Shown one piece after another: positions 6,191-13,349 of a stretch of DNA of 13,427 nucleotides. The stretch comes from Krumholzibacterium sp965370495 (lineage in GTDB: Bacteria > Krumholzibacteriota > Krumholzibacteriia > Krumholzibacteriales > Krumholzibacteriaceae), in the NCBI GenBank assembly GCA_965370495.1, contig CBDUUV010000072.1, positions 1 to 13,427 on the forward strand, written 5' to 3'. The notes below the pieces were generated by a model. It was not told the origin of the DNA and did no database searches. It was given only the letters and a program-made list of their open reading frames with translations. The position numbers and the translations under genes are program-made. The first letter of the stretch is position 1, and each line of letters opens with the position of its first letter.

Positions 6191-7167
6191 TACCTGTTCT
6201 TCCCTTCGTATAACCAGCATTTCACAAAATGCTGTTCACCAGTCCTGAACATCGGAGGTTCCTGCCTGAAACATCTGCTTTCTCTTTTTGAACAACGGTC
6301 GCTGAACCTGCAGCCGGGTGGAAGCCTCAATGGATCCGGCACTTTGCCGTCAATCACAGGCAGGCGGCTGACACCCGAATTCAATCTTGGTATCGACGCG
6401 AGCAGGCCCCGGGTATACGGATGCTGCGGATCAGAAAAGAGTTCTCGGACAGGAGCTTGTTCCACTGCTGTGCCCGCGTACATGATAATCACCTTTTCCG
6501 CCATCTGTGCAACAACGGCAAGATCATGTGTGATCAGCAGAACCGACATAGACATTTCTTCTTTGAGGTCGACCAGTAATTCCATAATCTGCGCTTGTAC
6601 TGACACATCGAGCGCGGTACTCGGCTCATCTGCTATCAGAAGTTTCGGCTGGCAACTGAGCGCCATTGCTATCATGACTCTCTGGCGCATCCCCCCACTC
6701 ATCTGGTGAGGATAACTGTAATACCTTTGTTCCGGGTCCGGAATCCTCACCAGGCATAACATCTCGACAGCCTTTTCATGTGACTGCTTTCGGCCCACGC
6801 GCTGGTGAAGGCTTATCGCCTCACGTATCTGTTCACCACATGTAAAAACAGGATTAAGGCTTGTCAGAGGTTCCTGGAAGATCATCGCGATCTCGTTGCC
6901 CCGGATCTTTCTCATCTCTTTTTCCGTCAGCGAAAGCAAGTCCCTTCCCTCGAAAAGAATCGAGCCATTCGTGATCCTTCCCGGTGGATCGGAAATAAGA
7001 CGCATTATCGAAAGAGCAGTGACACTCTTACCACAACCTGACTCACCGACCAACCCCACAGTCTCGCCATAACCGATTTCGAAACCGGCCCCGTCCACGG
7101 CCCTGGCTGAACCCTCATCTGTCATGAACTCAGTCGTGAGGCCCTCTATTTTCAGTAAAGTATCCAT
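6190..7167 (-). CDS. dppD: Peptide/nickel-type ABC transporter ATP-binding protein (DppD/OppD)
   Basis: This is the second ATPase of the heterodimeric pair, 325 residues. Motifs: Walker A GESGCGKS (41-48), Q-loop Gln98 in IFQEPLTSLNP, signature MSGGMRQR (156-163), Walker B LLIADEP (176-182), D-loop STALDVS and His214. The C-terminal peptide-transporter domain has HPYTRGLLASIP and cysteines 286, 292, 299 and 317, matching the spacing in DppF and consistent with an iron-sulfur cluster. The M-S-G-G-M signature and GRITNGSILFEG stretch are typical of DppD rather than DppF. It starts 12 bases after dppC with only a weak GGAAA upstream, and its TAA overlaps the dppF ATG. All ATP-site motifs are intact, so it should be an active ATPase. 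Confidence 0.93.
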   Translation of the reverse strand: MDTLLKIEGLTTEFMTDEGSARAVDGAGFEIGYGETVGLVGESGCGKSVTALSIMRLISDPPGRITNGSILFEGRDLLSLTEKEMRKIRGNEIAMIFQEPLTSLNPVFTCGEQIREAISLHQRVGRKQSHEKAVEMLCLVRIPDPEQRYYSYPHQMSGGMRQRVMIAMALSCQPKLLIADEPSTALDVSVQAQIMELLVDLKEEMSMSVLLITHDLAVVAQMAEKVIIMYAGTAVEQAPVRELFSDPQHPYTRGLLASIPRLNSGVSRLPVIDGKVPDPLRLPPGCRFSDRCSKRESRCFRQEPPMFRTGEQHFVKCWLYEGKNR

Positions 7168-7179
7168 TAATTTTCCATA

Positions 7180-8061
7180 TCATGTAAACTGAACCGGGTC
7201 AAACGCATCCCTGAGCCCGTCTCCGAGAAGGTTATACCCTACCACCGTCAATATTATCGCCAGGCCCGGGAAGGTAGAGACCCACCACGCGCCCAGAAGG
7301 GCTTCGCGCCCTTCGAATACCATCTGTCCCCAACTCGGAGTCGGAGGAGGTACGCCAAGCCCCAGGAAACTGAGAGCTGCCTCGGCAAGTATTATCCCAC
7401 CTATGCGAAGGGTGGCTGAAATAATGATCACTGTCAATGCATTAGGGATCAGGTGCCTCAGTATTATCCTTCTTCTTCCCGCTCCCAGCGCTTCGGCCGC
7501 AATCACAAAGTCCTGCTCCTTTACAGTCAAAACCTGAGCTCTTACCAACCTGGCAGTCGCCATCCAACTGGTAATTCCCAGAAGAATGATGATAAGCCAG
7601 AGAGATCTGGAAAAAAGCGCGATGCAGGTCAACAACAGAAACAACCTCGGGATCGCCATCAGCGCGTCTACTATCCTCATCATCAGGGAATCCACCCATC
7701 CACCGGCGTAGCCAGCGACAGCACCGACAACAGCCCCGATCAAAACCGAGATCACAACCGAGATAAAACCGATCGCCAGGGATATCCTGGATCCGTACAG
7801 GACCCTGGCAAAAACATCCCTGCCGAATTTGTCGGTGCCGAACAAATGTTCCCTGTCTGGAGACAAATACCTCATCCCGGGAAGGTCACCATGGCTGATG
7901 GGGTCGCAGGGAGCGACAAGAGGTGCAAACACCGCTATCAGATACAACGAAAGAACTATCACCGCACCGGCCATACCCATCGGATTCCTGCGGAATCTCG
8001 ACCAGCCGGACGACCAGAAACTTCTTCCCCGTACCTTTTCCATTTTCAATTCACTGTCCAT
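7180..8061 (-). CDS. dppC: Peptide/nickel-type ABC transporter permease (DppC/OppC)
   Basis: This inner-membrane permease has 293 residues. A cytoplasmic N-terminus, OppC-like (SRFRRNPMGMAG at 21-32), precedes a first transmembrane helix (about 31-51) and the conserved HLFGTDKFGRDVFARVLYGS (72-91). Five more hydrophobic segments follow. The EAA loop that docks on the ATPase is QDFVIAAEALGAG, then RHLIPN (183-207). The LGLGVPPPTPSWGQM stretch and C-terminal NLLGDGLRDAFDP are strongly conserved in this family. GGGGA lies seven bases before the ATG. It follows dppB after an unusual 84-base spacer with short repeats, and dppD begins 12 bases after its stop. Confidence 0.94.
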   Translation of the reverse strand: MDSELKMEKVRGRSFWSSGWSRFRRNPMGMAGAVIVLSLYLIAVFAPLVAPCDPISHGDLPGMRYLSPDREHLFGTDKFGRDVFARVLYGSRISLAIGFISVVISVLIGAVVGAVAGYAGGWVDSLMMRIVDALMAIPRLFLLLTCIALFSRSLWLIIILLGITSWMATARLVRAQVLTVKEQDFVIAAEALGAGRRRIILRHLIPNALTVIIISATLRIGGIILAEAALSFLGLGVPPPTPSWGQMVFEGREALLGAWWVSTFPGLAIILTVVGYNLLGDGLRDAFDPVQFT

Positions 8062-8070
8062 TCGCCAATC

Positions 8071-8115
8071 CCCGGGAATTACCTGGCATCCCGGGATATC
8101 CGTTCCGTCCCGGGA
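8071..8115. repeat. Three CCCGGGA boxes at 19-base spacing
   Basis: CCCGGGA begins at 8071, 8090 and 8109, an exact 19-base period. The second and third copies are full TCCCGGGA palindromes, and the second extends to ATCCCGGGAT. They occupy the spacer between dppB and dppC. Being self-complementary, any two copies could also pair with each other as an mRNA stem before the dppC start. Whether they are protein sites, RNA structure or chance is not known. Confidence 0.5.
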
Positions 8116-8134
8116 ACCTGTTCTTTTCCAATGG

Positions 8135-8162
8135 CCTGTTATCTCTCATGTCCTGTTATCTC
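8135..8162. repeat. 11-base direct repeat across the dppB stop codon
   Basis: CCTGTTATCTC occurs at 8135-8145 and 8152-8162, 17 bases apart. On the coding (minus) strand this is GAGATAACAGG, the dppB stop, then GAGATAACAGG again. It looks like a small tandem duplication of the gene's 3' end. Confidence 0.6.
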
Positions 8163-9126
8163 CACCTGCAGCTATCCTGGGATCGAGAAGCGCATAACCG
8201 ATATCCGCCAGCAGGTTTCCAAGAATGACCATAACCGCGACCACAAAATTTACCGCAAGGACAACAGGATAATCTCTCGAGAAGATCGCATCGACCATCA
8301 AGGCACCCATACCGGGCCACGAAAAGATCTTTTCGACAATCACAGCGCCGCCAAGCAGAAAGGGGAAACTCAACCCGATGATTGTAATAACCGGTATAGC
8401 CGCGTTTCTGAAAGCATGCTTGAGATATACACTTATTTCCGAAAGCCCCTTGGCTCTTGCGGTCCTGATATAATCTTCTCGAAGCACATCGAGCATACTG
8501 CCCCTCATATACCTCGCCATACCTGCTGCCGACGCCACTCCCAGGACAATAGCAGGGAGCACCAGATGGGCAACCCTGTCAAAAAACAGTGAAACCCCGC
8601 TGAGCCCGGATACCCCTATCGACTGCATGTGTGATGACGGAAGCATCCCCAGCTTCAGTGAAAACAGCAGGATCAGCATCAGGGCCAGCCAGAAGGATGG
8701 GACCGAATATACAAAAAGAGCCGCAACCGTGCTGACCCTGTCGAAAACAGAATGCCTCTTCACCGCGGAAACCATCCCCAGTATTACACCGAGTATTATA
8801 TATAGCGACAACGCCGCTACTGTCAATCTGAGTGTATTGGGTATCGCCTCGGCAAGAAGGCTCCTGACAGGCCTGTTATACCTGAGGCTTATTCCAAAAT
8901 CCCCGCGGAGAAAACTTCTCATCCACCTGAAATATTGTTCTATCACAGGTTTATCGAGCCCCAGTTGCTCTCTCATTAACCTCACTGTCTCGGGTGAGAT
9001 ATCCGGATGGTCGTATCTTGCCATCGGGTCTCCCGGGGCAAGATGCAGAAGAAAGAACGTTATCGTCAGAACGATCATTACCAGAAAAACAGCCTGCAGA
9101 AATCTTCTGCCTATAAAACCGATCAT
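8146..9126 (-). CDS. dppB: Peptide/nickel-type ABC transporter permease (DppB/OppB)
   Basis: This is the first permease of the importer, 326 residues. The N-terminal helix and signature (GRRFLQAVFLVMIVLTITFF, then HLAPGDP at 28-34) are characteristic of DppB/OppB. REQLGLDKPVIEQYFRW (52-68) and GDFGISLRYNRPV (75-87) follow. Six membrane segments are visible, near 8-29, 100-122, 132-158, 186-203, 245-265 and 288-312. The EAA loop is EDYIRTARAKGLSE, then KHAFRNAAIPV (217-246). The ATG at 9126 shares a base with the lipM stop (TGATG), and GGAGG lies ten bases before it, so translation should be coupled to lipM. No periplasmic binding protein gene accompanies the operon here. Confidence 0.95.
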   Translation of the reverse strand: MIGFIGRRFLQAVFLVMIVLTITFFLLHLAPGDPMARYDHPDISPETVRLMREQLGLDKPVIEQYFRWMRSFLRGDFGISLRYNRPVRSLLAEAIPNTLRLTVAALSLYIILGVILGMVSAVKRHSVFDRVSTVAALFVYSVPSFWLALMLILLFSLKLGMLPSSHMQSIGVSGLSGVSLFFDRVAHLVLPAIVLGVASAAGMARYMRGSMLDVLREDYIRTARAKGLSEISVYLKHAFRNAAIPVITIIGLSFPFLLGGAVIVEKIFSWPGMGALMVDAIFSRDYPVVLAVNFVVAVMVILGNLLADIGYALLDPRIAAGGDNRT

Positions 9127-9932
9127 CAGAGATCCACCTCCCCGGATACAAGGGAGGAAAATTCCCGTGCTTTTTCCGCTGTCCTTTCTTCTATGGTATC
9201 CAGGTCGCTGTCGGAAAATCTGAAAGGCCTCAATTCTGTATTAAAAATTTGCTCGAAGGCCTCCCTCAGCGCATTTACCGCGTCATTTCGAACGCACTCA
9301 CCACCGGTTTCTGAACTGACACTCGTCACATGGCCTCGCAGAGAAGTCCACTGCCCGGGCATATATTCCGCGATCCTTTCAGAAGCCGGCGTCAAAAGGA
9401 TGGAGCCATGCTGCAGAAAAGCTGACCCCGTTCTTCTTTGCGCGCTTCCGACTATCTTTCGCCCGCCAACAGTTATCTCGTGACGGCTTGTCGATACCAG
9501 GCAGGGAGAAGTCATTTCCTTTGCTCCCTTGAACAACTTGCCGTCAGATATCACCGCATCGACGCCAAGAACCCTCAGGGCCGTAACAAGTGCTGTCGAG
9601 ATACTGGTAAATGTCTTATGAAGGCACCCGGCGAAAAATACTGAATCGAGAGCCGCGGTAACACTGTAAGTGAGTTCCCCTTCGTGCAGCAGGGCTCGGC
9701 CGCCCGTGATCCGTCTCACAAGATCGATACCATCCCTCCTTACCGCCTCTATATCGATGACTTTTCGGGCATCCTGATGGTACCCCAGGGTAACAGCGGG
9801 CGGGCCGAAGGAGTAAAGGCGAAGTACCGGCACCCCACCCCTGTCATGCGACCGGTCGAGAAGGAACTCATCGACCGCCATGTTCCTTGCTCCAGCCAGG
9901 GCTCCATCATCGAGAAAAAACCATCGTTCCAT
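9126..9932 (-). CDS. lipM: Lipoate/octanoate protein transferase, LipM-like
   Basis: This is a 268-residue member of the biotin/lipoate protein ligase fold family. It starts with WFFLDDGALAGARNMAVDEFLL, followed by FGPPAVTLGYHQ (42-53) and the substrate-binding RRITGGRALLHEGELTYS (73-90). It then has SPC (Cys144) and GGRKIVGSAQRR with Lys159, then LQHGSILL (173-180). A cysteine just before the GRK-GSAQ motif is the feature of LipM octanoyltransferases (Cys150 in Bacillus subtilis, as I recall), whereas LplA ligases lack it. Octanoyl transfer from acyl carrier protein to GcvH is therefore the likely reaction. LipL amidotransferase or an LplA-type ligase remain possible. The ATG at 9932 was chosen because family homology begins there. 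The frame stays open upstream to a GTG at 10082, but that extension has no family features. The binding site is weak. Confidence 0.85.
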   Translation of the reverse strand: MERWFFLDDGALAGARNMAVDEFLLDRSHDRGGVPVLRLYSFGPPAVTLGYHQDARKVIDIEAVRRDGIDLVRRITGGRALLHEGELTYSVTAALDSVFFAGCLHKTFTSISTALVTALRVLGVDAVISDGKLFKGAKEMTSPCLVSTSRHEITVGGRKIVGSAQRRTGSAFLQHGSILLTPASERIAEYMPGQWTSLRGHVTSVSSETGGECVRNDAVNALREAFEQIFNTELRPFRFSDSDLDTIEERTAEKAREFSSLVSGEVDL

Positions 9933-10122
9933 CAAACCCCGTTTCCAGGACCCTGACCGGGAGACCTGCGCGCCCCGGGGTACAGGAAATCCTCGTTCAA
10001 AGATCCCGTTGACAGACACGCCGGGAACCAGTCGGCGAAAAACCCCTTCAATAAATACCCTGCCCTGTCGGCCTGCTGCCACGCTGGAGCGCGGTCAACT
10101 CAACATCACCGTTCAATCGCCA
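9933..10122. other. 190-base gap between gcvPB and lipM
   Basis: This spacer is long for a run of genes otherwise 0-84 bases apart. It contains one arm of the inverted repeat described at 10084-10140. On the minus strand it is open in the lipM frame from a GTG at 10082, giving 50 Arg/Gly-rich residues without family resemblance. I found no convincing promoter, T-tract terminator or other small gene. It could be a processing or stabilising region, or a decayed stretch. Confidence 0.5.
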
Positions 10123-10140
10123 CTATTCACACCGCTCCAG
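10084..10140. repeat. Inverted repeat spanning the gcvPB stop codon
   Basis: CTGGAGCGCGGT (10084-10095) and ACCGCTCCAG (10131-10140) can pair over ten base pairs with a two-base CG bulge and a 35-base loop that contains the gcvPB stop (10123-10125). No T-run follows on the minus strand, so it is not a classical intrinsic terminator. An mRNA 3' stabiliser is one possibility. Confidence 0.5.
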
Positions 10141-11565
10141 CGGCCAGCACAGTTCGGGGTTTCTGGCTGCCGTGGCTTCATCAAGGCGCCTTACCGGAGT
10201 CGTCACCGGCGCCTGAAGAAGCAGTTCCGGATCATTTTCCGCTTCGCGGGCGATCTTTTCCATCACATCAGCAAAGTGGTCAAGTGTCTCTTTACTCTCA
10301 GTTTCAACGGGTTCGATCATCAACGCTTCCTCGACAATCAGCGGAAAATAAACGGTTGGAGCATGGATACCGTAATCGAGAAGTCGCTTTGCCACATCTG
10401 TTGTACGAACACCATACTGTTTGAGGTTCCTCCCGGATGCCACAAATTCATGCATACATGGCCCGGGGTATTTCAGATCGTACCACTGGCTGATCTTTTT
10501 CATCAGATAGTTGGCATTGATTATGGCGTTTTCCGCCACATCCCTGATTCCACTGGCGCCCAACGAGCAGATATAGGCATAGGCCTTGACAAGAACATTG
10601 AAATTGCCGTACCACGGGTGAACCCTTCCGATCGTTTTTTCCGATTTTTCCGAGAACCGGAACTTATCACCATCCATAATAACCCTGGGAACAGGCAGGA
10701 AATCCTTCAGATCTTCGCGCACTCCAACAGGCCCGGCGCCAGGGCCTCCGCCGCCGTGCGGCGTCGCGAAAGTCTTGTGAAGATTGAGATGCATGATATC
10801 CAGACCAATATCGCCCGGCCTTACAACACCGAGAAGAGCGTTCATATTCGCCCCATCCATGTAGATAAGGGCACCGGCATCATGGACAATCTCCACGATC
10901 CTGGTTATATCCTTCTCGAAAAGACCAAGGGTATTGGGCAAAGTCAGCATAAGGACAGCCGTGTCCTCATCTATTTCGTTTTTCAGGATATCGGGATCGA
11001 TCAGGCCCATCTCGTTCGAGGGCACTATCACAGGGGTAAACCCGCAACTAACGACACTGGCAGGGTTCGTTCCGTGAGCGGAATCGGGGACCAGTACGAT
11101 TTTCCTGTTTTCTTTCCTGTCACGGAAATAATCCCTGACGATCATCATGCCGGTCAGTTCTCCATGAGCTCCCGCAACAGGTTGAAGGCTGAACCCGCTC
11201 ATACCGGTGATCTCACAAAGAGCAGCTTCGAGCCTGTACATTAGCTCGAGGGCGCCCTGCACATCTTCTTCATCCTGTAATGGATGCAACCCCGTAAACC
11301 CTTCCAATCCGGCTATCTCTTCGTTGACTACCGGATTGTATTTCATGGTACAACTTCCAAGCGGATACATGCCCTTGTCTATGTGGTAGTTCTTCGAAGC
11401 AAGTTCAACATAATGCCGAATAACATCCTGTTCACCGACAACAGGCAAGCCTATTGCGGACTTTCTCTGTATCAACAAATTCAGTCCTTCTTCGGGACAA
11501 TCATTTTCCGGAATAAAATTTCCACTTTTTCCACTCATATTTCTTTCGAATATTGTTTTGCTCAT
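10123..11565 (-). CDS. gcvPB: Glycine dehydrogenase (decarboxylating) subunit 2, P-protein beta
   Basis: GcvPB is the PLP-binding half of the two-subunit P-protein, which decarboxylates glycine and passes the aminomethyl group to the lipoyl arm of GcvH. It has 480 residues, normal for the family. Conserved blocks are YHIDKGMYPLGSCTMKYNP (60-78), HPLQDEEDVQGALE (94-107), LQPVAGAHGELTG (127-139) and PDSAHGTNPAS (160-170). Next come the HLNLHKTFATPHGGGGPG block, with Lys264 as the predicted PLP lysine, and PWYGNF near 317. The ATG overlaps the gcvPA TGA as ATGA (11562-11565), so the two halves are translationally coupled, as befits a heteromer. A G/A-rich GGAAGGGGAAGGAAG stretch precedes the start. 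No active-site residue appears lost. It is followed by the hairpin-forming repeat at its stop. Confidence 0.97.
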   Translation of the reverse strand: MSKTIFERNMSGKSGNFIPENDCPEEGLNLLIQRKSAIGLPVVGEQDVIRHYVELASKNYHIDKGMYPLGSCTMKYNPVVNEEIAGLEGFTGLHPLQDEEDVQGALELMYRLEAALCEITGMSGFSLQPVAGAHGELTGMMIVRDYFRDRKENRKIVLVPDSAHGTNPASVVSCGFTPVIVPSNEMGLIDPDILKNEIDEDTAVLMLTLPNTLGLFEKDITRIVEIVHDAGALIYMDGANMNALLGVVRPGDIGLDIMHLNLHKTFATPHGGGGPGAGPVGVREDLKDFLPVPRVIMDGDKFRFSEKSEKTIGRVHPWYGNFNVLVKAYAYICSLGASGIRDVAENAIINANYLMKKISQWYDLKYPGPCMHEFVASGRNLKQYGVRTTDVAKRLLDYGIHAPTVYFPLIVEEALMIEPVETESKETLDHFADVMEKIAREAENDPELLLQAPVTTPVRRLDEATAARNPELCWPLERCE

Positions 11566-12917
11566 CTTCCTTCCCCTTCCCCGGCAGCTATATCACGAAA
11601 GAGCTGGAGTTCTTCCAGTGTACGTTTTTCCGTAACGGCCACAAGAACAGCACCTTCGCCGAGCTCAGGAAATTCCTTTTCAATAGAAACTCCACCGAGA
11701 ACACCCCGCGCTTTTGCCCGTGAAAGAAATCCTTTGGCCGGGCCGGAAAATTTCACAACGAATTCCTGGAAGAAATTCTCACCGAACGGCAAGGTGACAC
11801 CAGGCAATCCTGAAAGCATCCTGTACAGCTCGTGGCTCTTGGAAGCGCTTTGAACCGCTACTTCCCTGAACCCGTCTTCACCGATCGTCGACAGGTATAC
11901 GGCTGCCGCCAGGGCGCACAACGCCTCGTTTGTACAAATATTCGACGTCGCCTTCTCCCGCCTGATATGCTGTTCCCTTGTCTGAAGCGTCATCACATAT
12001 CCCCTGTTCCCGTCCATATCGACAGCAGCACTGATAAGCCGTCCGGGAGATTTACGTATATACTGTTTTTTCGTCGCCATGAATCCAAGTAGTGGCCCTC
12101 CGAAACTCTGCGGTATCCCGAGGGATTGTCCTTCACCGACAGCGATATCGGCATCGTATTCTCCGGGAGGGGCGATGAGTGCCAGAGAAACAGGATCTAC
12201 GAGGGCTATAAGCAGCGCTCCATTGTCGTGTGCCAGGCTGGACACCGCGGCGGCATCTTCGATGAGCCCGAAATAATTCGGCTGGGCCAGCACGATGGCC
12301 GCAGTTTTTTCAGAAAGCATTTTTTCTGCTTCACCGAGATCAATCGTACCATCCTGTTTCCATGGAATCTGTTCGATCGATATACTCTTGCCTGTTGAAT
12401 AACTGTCCAGCACGCTCCTGATCCTTTTCGAGAGGGCACAGGGTACGAGGATTTTTTGTACCCTTTTGATCGCGCACGCCATCAGGATCGACTCTGCAAG
12501 TGATGTAGCAGCGTCATACATCGAAGCATTTGCTGCATCCATCATGGTCAACCTTGATATCATCGTCTGGTACTCATATATCGCCTGGAGGGTCCCCTGG
12601 CTTACTTCTGCCTGATAAGGCGTATAGGAAGTATAAAATTCGCTCCTTGAAAGAACATACCTTACCGTAGCAGGTATATACCTGTCATAGATCCCTGCGC
12701 CGAGAAAGCTGGCCATCTCCGACGATGGCCTGTTCTTTCCCGCAAGTGCCGAGCAATGACTGACAACCTCTGCTTCACTCATCGGGGGATCGAGCCCAAG
12801 GTTACCCCTGACCCTTAACTCCTCTGTAACCGGGGCCAGAAGTTCTTCGAAAGAAGAGACCCCGATATAATCAAGCATATCTTTCCTGTTCCGGTCAGTA
12901 TTCTGAACATAGCTCAT
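11562..12917 (-). CDS. gcvPA: Glycine dehydrogenase (decarboxylating) subunit 1, P-protein alpha
   Basis: GcvPA is the structural partner of GcvPB in the glycine cleavage system, 451 residues. Family blocks: NTDRNRKDMLDYIGVSSFEEL (6-26), ASFLGAGIYDRYIPATVRYV (69-88), then FYTSYTPYQAEVSQGTLQAIYEYQTMI, closely followed by NASMYD. Further on come AQPNYFGLIED, GIPQSFGGP, GFMATK and the REQHIRREKATSNICTNEAL region that shapes the active site. This subunit lacks the PLP lysine, which lies in GcvPB. GAGG is eight bases before the ATG at 12917. It begins 42 bases after gcvH and overlaps gcvPB by four bases. The split P-protein is common in Firmicutes, Thermotogae, archaea and many uncultured phyla, in contrast to the fused form of E. 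coli. Confidence 0.97.
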   Translation of the reverse strand: MSYVQNTDRNRKDMLDYIGVSSFEELLAPVTEELRVRGNLGLDPPMSEAEVVSHCSALAGKNRPSSEMASFLGAGIYDRYIPATVRYVLSRSEFYTSYTPYQAEVSQGTLQAIYEYQTMISRLTMMDAANASMYDAATSLAESILMACAIKRVQKILVPCALSKRIRSVLDSYSTGKSISIEQIPWKQDGTIDLGEAEKMLSEKTAAIVLAQPNYFGLIEDAAAVSSLAHDNGALLIALVDPVSLALIAPPGEYDADIAVGEGQSLGIPQSFGGPLLGFMATKKQYIRKSPGRLISAAVDMDGNRGYVMTLQTREQHIRREKATSNICTNEALCALAAAVYLSTIGEDGFREVAVQSASKSHELYRMLSGLPGVTLPFGENFFQEFVVKFSGPAKGFLSRAKARGVLGGVSIEKEFPELGEGAVLVAVTEKRTLEELQLFRDIAAGEGEGR

Positions 12918-12959
12918 CTACTCATCCTCTTTGGGTGAAACTGTTATTTCCGTCTGTTA

Positions 12960-13349
12960 CTATTCATGCTTTTCACCAAGAAATTCCCGATATCTCTCAT
13001 AATCCAGCAGGTTATCCAGCTCTCCCGGATCGTCCATTCTGATCTTCATGAACCAGCCATTTTCATACGGGCTTTTATTCACGATTTCGGGATTGTCAGC
13101 AACATCTTCATTGATCTCGATTATCGTTCCACTGACAGGCGAAAAAAGTTCCGCAACTGTTTTTACAGCCTCTATCGTACCAACAGGATCCGTCTGCCGC
13201 ACAACCTGGTCGACTTCAGGCAATTCAACATATACTATATCTCCCAGCTCTCCCGTCGCATACTCGCTTATTCCGATCGTAGCTATGCCATCCTCGACAA
13301 AAATCCATTCGTGGTCCTCAGTGAACAAACATTCTTCAGGAACCATCAT
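12960..13349 (-). CDS. gcvH: Glycine cleavage system H protein
   Basis: GcvH is the soluble lipoyl carrier that shuttles the aminomethyl group from P-protein to T-protein and the reduced lipoyl to L-protein. It has 129 residues, full length. FTEDHEWIFVEDGIATIGISEYA (9-31) and GELGDIVYVELPEVDQ (33-48) are the family opening. GTIEAVKTVAELFSPVSG follows, with Lys63 as the lipoylated residue, then N-P-E-I-VNKSPYENGWFMKI near 87-107. The start is the first of two adjacent ATG codons (13349), with AAAGGA six bases upstream. In organisms with LipM, GcvH is also the entry point for lipoate synthesis, which fits the LipM-like gene four genes along this run. Confidence 0.97.
   Translation of the reverse strand: MMVPEECLFTEDHEWIFVEDGIATIGISEYATGELGDIVYVELPEVDQVVRQTDPVGTIEAVKTVAELFSPVSGTIIEINEDVADNPEIVNKSPYENGWFMKIRMDDPGELDNLLDYERYREFLGEKHE

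Noticed and set aside
6190..6220. dppF start at the upstream ATG 6220
   Set aside because: It lacks a ribosome site and would overlap dppD by 31 bases, whereas the ATG at 6190 has a TAATG overlap and a purine-rich site.
7453..8592. 379-codon plus-strand reading frame
   Set aside because: Antisense to dppC and dppB. The low-complexity basic composition is typical of a shadow frame.
9933..10122. Intrinsic terminator after gcvPB
   Set aside because: The inverted repeat has a long loop and a bulge, and no T-run follows on the transcribed strand.
9880..11244. 454-codon plus-strand reading frame
   Set aside because: It lies opposite lipM and gcvPB, whose conserved motifs prove the minus strand. 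The product is His/Arg/Pro-rich with no domain.
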